A stretch of DNA of 64,000 nucleotides from Deltaproteobacteria bacterium (GTDB lineage: Bacteria; Myxococcota_A; Polyangia; Polyangiales; Polyangiaceae): NCBI GenBank assembly GCA_016875405.1, contig VGRJ01000001.1:1-64000 (forward strand), in the 5' to 3' direction. A program made the translations under genes and the position numbers. Under the pieces are notes generated by a model, which did no database searches, was not told where the DNA came from, and saw only the letters and a program-made list of their open reading frames with translations. The number at the start of each line of letters is the position of its first letter. The stretch's first letter is position 1. This document shows positions 25,931-33,988 of this stretch, piece after piece.

Positions 25931-26482
25931 ATGACCGAATCTGAGCTCCCCTCGATGCTGCTCGTCGACGACGACGACGCCTTTCGCTCACGCCTCGCGC
26001 GGGCGCTCGAGGGGCGCGGCTTCGAGGTCCGCGCCGCGAGCGAGCCGGCCGAAGCGCTGCGGCTCGCGCGGCAGGAGTCCCCGGAGTTCGCGGTCGTCGA
26101 TCTGCGGATGCCGAGCGGCCACGGGCTCGAGCTCGTGCGCGACCTGAGGGCGATCGATCCCGCCACGAAGATCGTCGTGCTGACCGGCTATGGCAGCATC
26201 TCGTCGGCGATCGACGCGGTGCGCCTGGGGGCGACCCACTACCTGCCGAAGCCGGCGACCGTCGACGAGCTGCTCGCAGCGTTTCGACGCGACGACCTGC
26301 CCCCGCTCCAAGCGGTCGAGGGGACCCAGGACGCGACCCCCTCGCTCGCTCGCGCGGAGTGGGAGCACATGAACAGGGTGCTCGGGGACTGCAATGGAAA
26401 CATCTCGGAGGCCGCGAGGCGGCTCGGGCTGCACCGACGCTCCCTGCAACGGAAGCTCCAGAAGCGCCCTCCTCACAAGTGA
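25931..26482 (+). CDS. regA: RegA/PrrA-family response regulator
   Basis: The product is 183 aa, almost exactly the length of Rhodobacter RegA. The receiver domain has the acidic cluster VDDDDAF, phospho-acceptor Asp57 (VVDLRMPSGHG), Thr in VLTGYGS and Lys in YLPKPATVDEL. A Pro-containing linker leads to a Fis-type helix-turn-helix (VLGDCNGNISEAARRLGLHR, then RSLQRKLQKR). It is the evident partner of the RegB-like kinase at 23229-24497. Its start abuts the divergent YtkA-like gene region, where autoregulation would be natural. Confidence 0.94.
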   Translation: MTESELPSMLLVDDDDAFRSRLARALEGRGFEVRAASEPAEALRLARQESPEFAVVDLRMPSGHGLELVRDLRAIDPATKIVVLTGYGSISSAIDAVRLGATHYLPKPATVDELLAAFRRDDLPPLQAVEGTQDATPSLARAEWEHMNRVLGDCNGNISEAARRLGLHRRSLQRKLQKRPPHK

Positions 26483-26522
26483 CGTGTCATCGGCGCCGTC
26501 GACGCGCCACCAAGGATTGACC

Positions 26523-27002
26523 ATGATCAAATACAGCCAGGCTTCGTTCACCCTGTCCGCCTCGCTCCTGGTCGTCCTGAGCGGCTGTTCGCACGGCGAG
26601 CCCACGCTCGACCTCAGCGTCACGCCGACGACGTTCGCCCTGGGCGAGCCCGCCCGGGCCACGGTCGCCACGACCAACTTCGAGCTGTTGGCCGATGACC
26701 ACTCGGGCGGCGAGGCGCACGAGCACGCCGACGACGAGCACCACGCCGGCCACTACCACGTCTACCTCGACTCGCTCGAGACCGAGCCGCTCTATCAGGG
26801 TTACGCGCCGTCGCTCGACATCCTGATCACCGCCGCGCAAACGACGCCCGGCGAGCACGTGCTCATCGCGCGCCTCCACACCCTCGACCACAAGATCCTC
26901 CTGCCGCAGGTGACCGATAGCGTGACGATCACGCTGACCGACGGAGGCGCGGGCGGCGCGGGCGGCGCGGGCGGCGCGGGCGGCGCGGGCGGCGCGGACT
27001 GA
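26523..27002 (+). CDS. His-rich metal-binding-type lipoprotein with Gly-Ala-Gly tail
   Basis: The product is 159 aa from ATG 40 bp after regA. The signal is SASLLVVLSGC. Residues ~65-80 are His/Asp/Glu-rich (GGEAHEHADDEHHAGHYHVY), a likely metal-binding loop. The surrounding beta-sandwich (HYHVYLDSLE, LDILITAAQTTPGEHVLIAR) resembles small copper- or metal-handling domains of the DUF4399 kind. The C-terminus is a (GAG)n tail from a 9-bp repeat. The position directly after regA suggests co-expression. Confidence 0.76.
   Translation: MIKYSQASFTLSASLLVVLSGCSHGEPTLDLSVTPTTFALGEPARATVATTNFELLADDHSGGEAHEHADDEHHAGHYHVYLDSLETEPLYQGYAPSLDILITAAQTTPGEHVLIARLHTLDHKILLPQVTDSVTITLTDGGAGGAGGAGGAGGAGGAD
26946..26999 (+). 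repeat. 9-bp tandem repeat (GGCGCGGGC)
   Basis: Five perfect copies run from 26946 to 26990, and a sixth ends in GAC. It encodes Gly-Ala-Gly triplets at the end of the His-rich lipoprotein. The unit is a multiple of three, so copy-number change would only lengthen the tail. Confidence 0.9.
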
Positions 27003-27053
27003 CGCGCGAGGGTCACCCCATCGCGGGGCCGTGCTAAGGGTCGTCGGCGTCGC

Positions 27054-28130
27054 ATGGCCCTCATCTCCCGCAAGAAGCGGCCCTACCCGATGAGCGAGCG
27101 CCTGCGCGGCTTCCTCGAGCGGCACGGGCGCATGAAGCCGCTGCCCGTCTCGTTTGAGCTGCTCGGCCGCTACAGCGAGGCGGTGACGCTCTACGACAAG
27201 CGTGGCCGTGACACGCTGTGGCAGACGGTCCTCTACCCGCAGGGCCTTCGCGAGGAGATCGGGCAGGCGCTCGTCGAGACCTACGCCACGCTGAAGGTGT
27301 CCGGGCGCATGCGTCTCATGGAGCACCTCGTCACCGATCGCGTCGACCTGTGTACCTGGGGCAACACCGCGCCCTTCCGCGTCCGCATCCTCAACAAGAT
27401 CAACGAGAACTTCGACTACTTCTACGTCAAGCGCGCCGACGCCTCGCGCATCTACGGCCTCGAGCTCGAGCACCTGCTCTCGCCGAACCGAATCGAGTTC
27501 CAATGCGACGGCAACACGCTCGTCGAGGAGCACATCGCGGGGATCCCGGGCGATGACTTCATCGCAAAGTGGCTCGACGGGCAGCACCTCAGCGAGATCC
27601 GACTCGCGAAGGAGTTCGTAAAGTTCAACGTGCGTTGCTTCGTGCGGCTCCTCGGCGACATGCATGCGGGCAACTGGGTCGTCGACATCACGCCGGACTT
27701 CGACGAGACGCACTACCGCATCCGGGCGATCGACTTCGACCAGCAGAGCCACGAAGGTCGCCTGCGCGTCTACCTGCCGCAGTTCTACCGGCAGAACAAC
27801 GCGATCGTCTTCATCGGCATGCGCTGCATGACGAAGGAGACCTACGAACAGTATCGCCAGGAGGAGCTAACGCTCATCGCCTCGCGCGCTGCCGCCGAGA
27901 AGGATCGCCTGGCCGATCTCCTCGACGTGATGAGCGGCGACGAGCTCGGCACTCGCGCCAACGTGGCCTCGCTCGCGAGCGAACTCGCCGAGCACTACGA
28001 CGACGGGAGCTTCCACGACTGCCAGTCGATGGGAGACCTCGTCCGCGCCTCGCTCGCGCTCCTGCCGAGCCACCACGCGCTCGCCACCATGCCCATGCCG
28101 CGCGCCTCGCGGCCTCGAGCCCGGCCGTGA
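27054..28130 (+). CDS. Kinase-fold (aminoglycoside phosphotransferase/HipA-like) protein of unknown substrate
   Basis: The product is 358 aa from ATG. The N-terminal half carries FYVKRAD and a hinge-like LVEEHIAGIPGDDFI. A catalytic-loop-like GDMHAGNWV (Asp202, Asn207) comes next, and 20 residues later IRAIDFDQQ supplies an Asp (227) matching the metal-binding DFG/DFD position. No signal peptide is seen. The order ATP-Lys/hinge/HxD-like/DFD supports a protein-kinase-like small-molecule or protein kinase, but I cannot name the family. It follows the His-rich lipoprotein gene by 51 bp. Confidence 0.68.
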   Translation: MALISRKKRPYPMSERLRGFLERHGRMKPLPVSFELLGRYSEAVTLYDKRGRDTLWQTVLYPQGLREEIGQALVETYATLKVSGRMRLMEHLVTDRVDLCTWGNTAPFRVRILNKINENFDYFYVKRADASRIYGLELEHLLSPNRIEFQCDGNTLVEEHIAGIPGDDFIAKWLDGQHLSEIRLAKEFVKFNVRCFVRLLGDMHAGNWVVDITPDFDETHYRIRAIDFDQQSHEGRLRVYLPQFYRQNNAIVFIGMRCMTKETYEQYRQEELTLIASRAAAEKDRLADLLDVMSGDELGTRANVASLASELAEHYDDGSFHDCQSMGDLVRASLALLPSHHALATMPMPRASRPRARP

Positions 28131-28247
28131 CCCCGCTGACGGACGAGCGCCGCGAATCGTCAAGCGATTGACGGACGAGCCCCGCCGTCGCGCGCATTGC
28201 GAGCGATCGGCTGGGACCTTCACACGTCGCTCGGGTTGGCATCCCCG

Positions 28248-30158
28248 ATGCAACGACGCGTCGTAATGCGCTCGGTTCACCCTCGCCCGCTGGTCTCGCT
28301 CGTCCTGCCGACGTGCGATCGCCCGAACCTCTTCGCGCGGGCCCTCGAGAGCGCGCTCGACCAACGCTACGAGAACCTCGAGGTCCTGGTCGTCAACGAC
28401 GGCGGCGTCCCGGTCGAGGCCGTGATCGGAGAGCTCGATCGGCACGGTCGCGTGGTGCAGCTGCGACTTCCGGTGCGGCGCGGCCCGGCGATCGCTCGCA
28501 ACCACGGGTTGCGCCTCGCGCGAGGCGAGTACGTCGGCTTCCTCGACGACGACGACACCCTCGACCCCTGCCACGTGGCCACCCTTGTCGCCGCCCTGCG
28601 GAGCGGCGAGCACCGCATCGCCTACGCGCACGCGCGACGCAGGCTCGAGGAGGCTCGTGACGGGCAGCTCGTGCTCGTACGAGAAGACGTCCGCTGGCCG
28701 ACCGAGGCGCCACCGGTCACGACGGAGGCGCTGCTTCACCAGAACCCGCTTCCCTTGCAGGCCGCCCTGCTTCACCGAAGCTGCCTCGAGGAGTGCGGCG
28801 GCTTCGACGAGACGCTGTCGGTGCTCGAAGACTGGGAGCTTTGGCTGCGCCTCTCGCGCTACTTCGCGTTCCTCGAGGTGGGTGAGACCACGAGCACGAC
28901 GACGGCTCACCCGGACGGGCTCCTCCGCGCGCGGGCGCGCGACCTCCACGCGAGCGCACGACGGGTCGCCGCGCTTCACGCCGATCTCTGGAGCGGCCGC
29001 CCCGAGGCACTCGCGGCGCAGGCCAGGTTGCTCGAGCGACTCGCGCGAATCGAAGCCACGGCAGCCCCCACCTGCTCGCTACTCGTGCCCGTACGCCGGG
29101 AGAGCGTCGGACACCTCCGAGGGTTCTTCGAGCAGCTCCGACGGAGTGTCCGCGGCGTGCAGGTCGAGATCGTCGCGATCAATCGCGGGTTGAGCCCCGA
29201 AGCCGCGCGCGAGCTCGAGGCCCTCGACACGCGCGTCGTCACGAGCACGCGCTCGCTCGGTGAATCCCTCGACCAAGCCGTCGCCGCCGCGAGCGGGGCG
29301 AACGTCGTCGCCGTGCGGAGCGACGTCATCCTCGAAGACGGCTGGCTGCAAGCGCTCCTCGCCGAGCGCGATGGCGAGGCGATCGTGGGCGGTAAGACGC
29401 TCGATACCTCGGGACGCGTCGCGCATGCAGGCCTCGCGCTCCGCAGCGCGGGCGACGGCCTGCGCCCGCTCTTCGTCGGCGTCGAAGCGAATGCGACCGA
29501 GCTCTTCTCACACCGCGAGGTCGACGCCATCGCGAGCGCGACGGTCCTCGTGCCACGGTCGGTCGCGAGCTCTCAAGGCTTCGGGTCGATCGACGACTGG
29601 TCCGCGCTCGCCGACCTCTGCCTCCGCGCGCGCGCTGCAGGCACACCGGTGCGCCTCGCGGCAGCGAGCGTCGCTTATCGGATCCCGAGCCGAGTCGAAG
29701 CCCCCTGGCTCGACCCCGCCGCGACCGCGGCCCTCGCTCCGGCGGCGGCACGCCTCTTCGATGCGCTCGGCGAGACGGCTCCTTCACCGACGAGCGTGCG
29801 CAGCGGCGCGAGCCGGAGACCCCTCGACGTCGCAGGGCTCCTCGAAGGGCGGAGCGCCGCCGAGGCGTGGGAGCTCCTCGTGAAGCTCGCCGACGCACGC
29901 CCTGACGACGGGGACGTGATCCAGGAGCTCTCCCGCGTCGGCCTCGCTCGCGGCGCGTGGCGAGAGCTCTCGACGCTGCTCGGGCGGTACGTCGCGATGC
30001 ACCCGGACGATCACGAGAAGCGCTATGCGCTCGTCAGCGTCAGCTTGCGCGCCGACGATCCCCAAGCGGCGCGGAGGCACTTCGAGGAGCTCGTCGCGCG
30101 CGCTCCGACGATGGTCGGCCTCGAGTCGCTACGCCGGCGGCTCACCCGCGCCGCGTGA
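28248..30158 (+). CDS. Two-domain family 2 glycosyltransferase with C-terminal TPR-like region
   Basis: The product is 636 aa. Residues 14-240 are a GT-A domain: VSLVLPTCDRPNLFARALES, VVNDGG, GPAIARNHGLRLARGEYV, metal-binding FLDDDDTLDP (~100-104) and the acceptor-side VLEDWELWLRLS. Residues ~285-510 repeat the fold in weaker form (CSLLVPVRRES, VAINRGLSPEAAREL, VVAVRSDVILEDGWLQAL). The tail from ~540 has TPR-like helices. The start may be the ATG at 28266. It probably glycosylates a surface or secreted product; substrate unknown. Confidence 0.85.
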   Translation: MQRRVVMRSVHPRPLVSLVLPTCDRPNLFARALESALDQRYENLEVLVVNDGGVPVEAVIGELDRHGRVVQLRLPVRRGPAIARNHGLRLARGEYVGFLDDDDTLDPCHVATLVAALRSGEHRIAYAHARRRLEEARDGQLVLVREDVRWPTEAPPVTTEALLHQNPLPLQAALLHRSCLEECGGFDETLSVLEDWELWLRLSRYFAFLEVGETTSTTTAHPDGLLRARARDLHASARRVAALHADLWSGRPEALAAQARLLERLARIEATAAPTCSLLVPVRRESVGHLRGFFEQLRRSVRGVQVEIVAINRGLSPEAARELEALDTRVVTSTRSLGESLDQAVAAASGANVVAVRSDVILEDGWLQALLAERDGEAIVGGKTLDTSGRVAHAGLALRSAGDGLRPLFVGVEANATELFSHREVDAIASATVLVPRSVASSQGFGSIDDWSALADLCLRARAAGTPVRLAAASVAYRIPSRVEAPWLDPAATAALAPAAARLFDALGETAPSPTSVRSGASRRPLDVAGLLEGRSAAEAWELLVKLADARPDDGDVIQELSRVGLARGAWRELSTLLGRYVAMHPDDHEKRYALVSVSLRADDPQAARRHFEELVARAPTMVGLESLRRRLTRAA

Positions 30159-30213
30159 GCCTCCGCTTCGGAGCGGGGCAATCGAAGAATTGGCGCGTTG
30201 CCGGACATCGTCT

Positions 30214-32391
30214 ATGGCCAACGCCATGGCACAAGGCGGAGTCACACAGAAGGCCGCGACGCATCGAGCCGATGAAGGACGCTCCCTTCGAAAGACTGGC
30301 ATCGTGATCCTCGTCTGCGCGGGGATCTTGGTCCACGCGGAGCGAGCGTCCGCGCATGACAAACGCGAGGACGCCGAGGCCCAGCGCGCCTTCTCCGAAG
30401 AAGAGCAGGCGCGCGAGCAGGCGAAGGCCGAGGCGAAGGACGCCGTCGACGTCTTCGTGAGCGGCGATCGCACGCCTGGCTCGGCCTCGGGCGCGACCAT
30501 CACCGGCAGCGAATTGAAGGCTCGACCGAAGCTGCGACCGGCCGACGCGCTGCAGGCGGCGGGCGGACTCATCGCGGTCCAGCACGCCGGCGGCGGCAAG
30601 GCGAACCAATATTTTCTCAGGGGCTTCGACATCGACCACGGCACCGACCTCTTGCTCACCATCGACGGCGTACCAGTGAACCTGGTGAGCCATGGACACG
30701 GCCAGGGGTACGCGGACCTCAACTTCGTCATCCCCGAGGTCATCACCTCGCTCGACGTGTACAAGGGCAGCTACCACACCGAGCTCGGCGATTTCGCCAC
30801 AGCGGGGAGCGTCAACTTTCGACTCGCGGACATCCTGCCCGAGAGCTTCGCGGCCGCGAGCGTCGGTCAGTACGGCATCCTGCGCGGCGTCGGCACGGTG
30901 TCGCGCACCGTGGGAGACGACTGGCGCTTCACCGTCGCGGGCGAGGTCGCGACCCAGGATGGGCCTTTCGAAAACGCCGAAAAATACAGGCGAATGAACG
31001 CGTACCTGCGCGCGACTCACGACCTTTCGCCGTCGAGCAGCGTCACGATGACCTGGATGAGCCACACCGGACGCTGGCGCGCCAACGGGCAGCTCCCCGC
31101 GCGCGCGGTCGCGTCAGGGCTCATCGATCGGTTCGGAACGCTCGACCCGACCGAGGGCGGAACGACGCAGCGGCATATCGCGTCGCTGCGCTACAACGCC
31201 CGTATCGCCGACGACGCCGCGCTCGACGTGCTCGCCTACGCGCAGCGCTACGACTGGCGCCTCTATTCAAACTTCACGTTCTTCCTCGACGATCCTGTCA
31301 ACGGCGATCAGATCGAGCAAACGGACGGCCGCTGGGTGTTCGGCGTGAACGGGGGCGCGCGCCTCTTGCACCGACACTTCGGTCCCGTGCAAATCGAGAC
31401 TCGCGCGGGCCTCCAGGTTCGGAGCGACGGCATCGACAACGGGCTGTTTCATACGCGCGCGACCGAGCGCCTCGACACACGCGTCGACGCCGGGATCTCG
31501 CAGACGAGCCTTGGCCTCTACGTCGAGGAGCGCCTCGCCTACAAGAAGTGGCTCGCCGTTCGCGCCGGCGTGCGCGTCGATCGCCTCGACGTATCGGTCA
31601 CCGATCGCAAGACCCCGACCGGTCCGGAGAGCCTCGAGGGCTCGGCCGGCGACATGCTCGCTTCGCCGAAGCTCTCGGTGGTCCTCGCGCCCCACACGAC
31701 GACCCAGCTCTACTTGAACTACGGCCGCGGCTTTCACTCGAACGACGCCCGCGGCGCGACGCGAAGGACGGACCCGGCGACGCTCCTCGTCCCCGCGACG
31801 ACCTATGAGGTTGGAGCGCGCGTAAGGCCATGGCGCCCGCTCGTCTTGACGGCGGCGGCGTACCGCATCGATCTCGACAGCGAGCTCGTCTGGTCGGGCG
31901 ATGCGGGGACGACCGAGCCGAGCGAGGCGACGAGGCGGATTGGCCTCGAGATGGGCGGGCGACTCAACCTGAATCGCTGGCTCTTCGCCGACGTCGACCT
32001 GACGCTGAACCGCGCCGCGTTCAAGGGCAACGCGGGCAACGGCGGCGCCGTCGCGCTCGCGCCGACGAGGACCCTCTCGGCAGGCATCGGTGCACGGGCA
32101 AAGTTCGGGACCTTCGGTTCGCTGCGCGTTCGACACGTGGGCGAGCGCCCCGCGAACGAGGACGGCTCGCTCGTCGCCGAAGGGTTCACGATCGTCGATG
32201 CGCAGGTTGGCCATCGCTACAAAGCCTTCGAGGCGACGGTCGACGTTCAGAACCTGCTGAACAGCGAGTGGCGCGAGGTCCAGTTCGCGACCACGAGCCG
32301 CCTCGCGAACGAGGCGAAGCCGGTCGACGAGGTGAACTTCACCCCCGGCTGGCCGATCACGGTGCGCGCGACGCTCGCGGCGTACTTCTGA
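30214..32391 (+). CDS. TonB-dependent outer-membrane receptor
   Basis: The product is 725 aa. The signal (IVILVCAGILVHAERASA) is followed by a charged helical linker and a TonB-box-like DVFVSG. A plug domain follows (ADALQAAGGLIAVQHAGGGK, YFLRGFDIDHGTDLLLTIDG, VSHGHGQGYADLNFVIPE), then a 22-strand-type barrel ending ITVRATLAAYF. The plug sequence belongs to the group with a conserved SHGHGQGY loop, often linked to metal uptake. That link is inference. It lies 55 bp after the glycosyltransferase gene. Confidence 0.9.
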   Translation: MANAMAQGGVTQKAATHRADEGRSLRKTGIVILVCAGILVHAERASAHDKREDAEAQRAFSEEEQAREQAKAEAKDAVDVFVSGDRTPGSASGATITGSELKARPKLRPADALQAAGGLIAVQHAGGGKANQYFLRGFDIDHGTDLLLTIDGVPVNLVSHGHGQGYADLNFVIPEVITSLDVYKGSYHTELGDFATAGSVNFRLADILPESFAAASVGQYGILRGVGTVSRTVGDDWRFTVAGEVATQDGPFENAEKYRRMNAYLRATHDLSPSSSVTMTWMSHTGRWRANGQLPARAVASGLIDRFGTLDPTEGGTTQRHIASLRYNARIADDAALDVLAYAQRYDWRLYSNFTFFLDDPVNGDQIEQTDGRWVFGVNGGARLLHRHFGPVQIETRAGLQVRSDGIDNGLFHTRATERLDTRVDAGISQTSLGLYVEERLAYKKWLAVRAGVRVDRLDVSVTDRKTPTGPESLEGSAGDMLASPKLSVVLAPHTTTQLYLNYGRGFHSNDARGATRRTDPATLLVPATTYEVGARVRPWRPLVLTAAAYRIDLDSELVWSGDAGTTEPSEATRRIGLEMGGRLNLNRWLFADVDLTLNRAAFKGNAGNGGAVALAPTRTLSAGIGARAKFGTFGSLRVRHVGERPANEDGSLVAEGFTIVDAQVGHRYKAFEATVDVQNLLNSEWREVQFATTSRLANEAKPVDEVNFTPGWPITVRATLAAYF

Positions 32392-32435
32392 CACGCGCTC
32401 CGGCAGTCGAGCCTCGGGATGCTCGCGGGCGCGTG
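32392..32435. terminator. Hairpin between convergent genes
   Basis: CACGCGC (32392-32398) pairs with GCGCGTG (32429-32435) and encloses CGAGC-ctcgggat-GCTCG (32408-32425). The structure fills the gap between the TonB receptor and aldehyde dehydrogenase genes. There is no T-run, so it is at best a weak or Rho-assisted terminator. Confidence 0.3.
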
Positions 32436-32436
32436 C

Positions 32437-33807
32437 TCAGCGACGACCGAGGAGCACCTTCGGGGTCGACATCGCCTCGTAAGCGTAGCGGAGCCCCTCG
32501 CGGCCCATGCCGCTGCGCTTCACGCCGCCGTAGGGCATCACGTCGAAGCGCATCGACGGGTGGTCGTTCCAGATCACGCCACCGACCTCGAGCTCGCGGA
32601 AGGCGCGCTCGACGAGCACCTGATCGCGCGTGAAGACGCTCGCGTGAAGGCCGAAGCGCGAGGCGTTCACCGCCGCGAAGGCCTCCTCGGCCGAGGCAAA
32701 GCTCGAGAGCGTCAACACCGGCGCGAACGCCTCTTCGTGGGCGAGCTTGGCCAGCGGCGGGACGCCCTCGAGGAGGGTCGGGTAGACGAGCCTGCCCTCG
32801 CGCGTGCCGCCGACGAGCAGCCGCGCGCCGAGCGCCACGGCTTCGTCGATCCAGTCGAGCGCGCGAATGGCCGCGTGCTCGTCGATCATCGGACCGCAGA
32901 CCGTCTTCGGGTCGAGCGGGTCACCGACGGGGAGCGCGCGTGTCTCGGCGATCAGGGCCTCGCGGAACGAATCGAGGGCGCTCGCCTCGACGCGCGCGTG
33001 CTGCGCCGAGATGCACACCTGCCCCGCGTAGCCGTATGCGCTCGTCGCGATGCGCGTCGCCGCGAAGCCGAGGTCGGCGTCTGCGAACACGAGCGCCGAG
33101 GCGTCCCCGCCGAGCTCGAGGATGACGGGGCGACCGCCCGCGACCTCGCGTACGCGAAACCCGACGGCTTCGGAGCCGGTAAAGCTGACGAGCGCGATGC
33201 GTGGGTCGGCGACGGCGCGCTCCGAGACCTCAGGCGAGCCGCCTAGCGCGTTCAGCACGCCCGGAGGCAAGCCTGCCTCTTGGATGAGCCGAACGAGCGC
33301 CATCGTCGACCGATAGGCGAGCGGCGAAAGCTTCAAGACGACGGTGTCGCCCGCTGCGAGTGCCGGCGCGAGCTTGTGAGCCGCGAGGTTGTACGGCCAG
33401 TTGTAGGGGACGATGGCGAGCACCACACCCACGCCGAAGCGCTCGACCTCGCAGCAGTAGTCTCGCCCTCGTGCGTCTCGCTCGAGCGAGAGCTCCTCGC
33501 GGGCTCGGGCGTCGAGCAGCTCGGCCGCGAGGCGGAAGGTAACCGCGAGGCGCGTCACCTCGGCGCGTGCCCAGACGATCGGCTTCGCGATCTCGCGCGC
33601 CATTTCTTCGGCGAGCACGTCGAGCTGGGTCTCGACCATGCTCGCGACTCTCATCAAGAGCTCGCGTCGCTCGGCGCGGGTGGTCCGTGACCAGGCGGGA
33701 AACGCGCGAGACGCCGCGGCGATGGCCTCATCCATCGTGGACCACGGCGCCTCGCGTCCGCGTTCGCGCCAGCGACCATCGACGAGCGCTTGATCGTCTT
33801 GGCTCAA
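32437..33807 (-). CDS. NAD(P)-dependent aldehyde dehydrogenase
   Basis: The product is 456 aa, slightly short for the family because the N-terminal arm is trimmed. Motifs: VPYNWPYNLAAHKLAPALAAG, the cofactor loop SFTGSEAVG, catalytic-base Glu in VILELGGDAS, nucleophile Cys in GYAGQVCISAQHARV, EEAFAPVLT and YGGVKRSGMGREG. It oxidises aldehydes to acids; the succinate-semialdehyde or lactaldehyde-type clade is the closest by eye. It stands alone and converges on the TonB receptor. Confidence 0.93.
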   Translation of the reverse strand: MSQDDQALVDGRWRERGREAPWSTMDEAIAAASRAFPAWSRTTRAERRELLMRVASMVETQLDVLAEEMAREIAKPIVWARAEVTRLAVTFRLAAELLDARAREELSLERDARGRDYCCEVERFGVGVVLAIVPYNWPYNLAAHKLAPALAAGDTVVLKLSPLAYRSTMALVRLIQEAGLPPGVLNALGGSPEVSERAVADPRIALVSFTGSEAVGFRVREVAGGRPVILELGGDASALVFADADLGFAATRIATSAYGYAGQVCISAQHARVEASALDSFREALIAETRALPVGDPLDPKTVCGPMIDEHAAIRALDWIDEAVALGARLLVGGTREGRLVYPTLLEGVPPLAKLAHEEAFAPVLTLSSFASAEEAFAAVNASRFGLHASVFTRDQVLVERAFRELEVGGVIWNDHPSMRFDVMPYGGVKRSGMGREGLRYAYEAMSTPKVLLGRR

Positions 33808-33854
33808 TCGTCTCGCCTCACGGCGCCAGTCGATGCGGGCGGTTCAGACTTCGG

Positions 33855-33939
33855 CGGAGAGAGCGGGATTCGAACCCGCGGTACCTTTCGGTACACACGA
33901 TTTCCAGTCGTGCACCTTCGACCACTCGGTCACCTCTCC
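33855..33939 (-). tRNA. tRNA-Ser (anticodon GGA)
   Basis: The 85-nt class II tRNA on the minus strand has a 7-bp acceptor stem GGAGAGG/TCTCTCC and D-arm TGACCGAGTGGTCGAAGG. Its anticodon stem-loop is ACGACTGGAAATCGT with GGA. A long variable arm (GTACCGAAAGGTAC) and T-arm GCGGGTTCGAATCCCGC complete it. Discriminator G; genomic CCG follows, so CCA is not fully encoded. Confidence 0.96.
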
Positions 33940-33988
33940 GGGCGGCTGACCTCATAGGCCAACGCGCCTCCCCGGGCAAGCGTGCGCG

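Noticed and set aside
25813-25932. N-terminal extension of the second YtkA-like lipoprotein to the ATG at 25932
   Set aside because: It would bury the lipoprotein signal 40 residues inside and overlap the divergent regA start.
26487-27752. 421-codon minus-strand frame
   Set aside because: It lies antisense to the His-rich lipoprotein and kinase-fold genes, both with start context and motifs; the frame is a compositional shadow.
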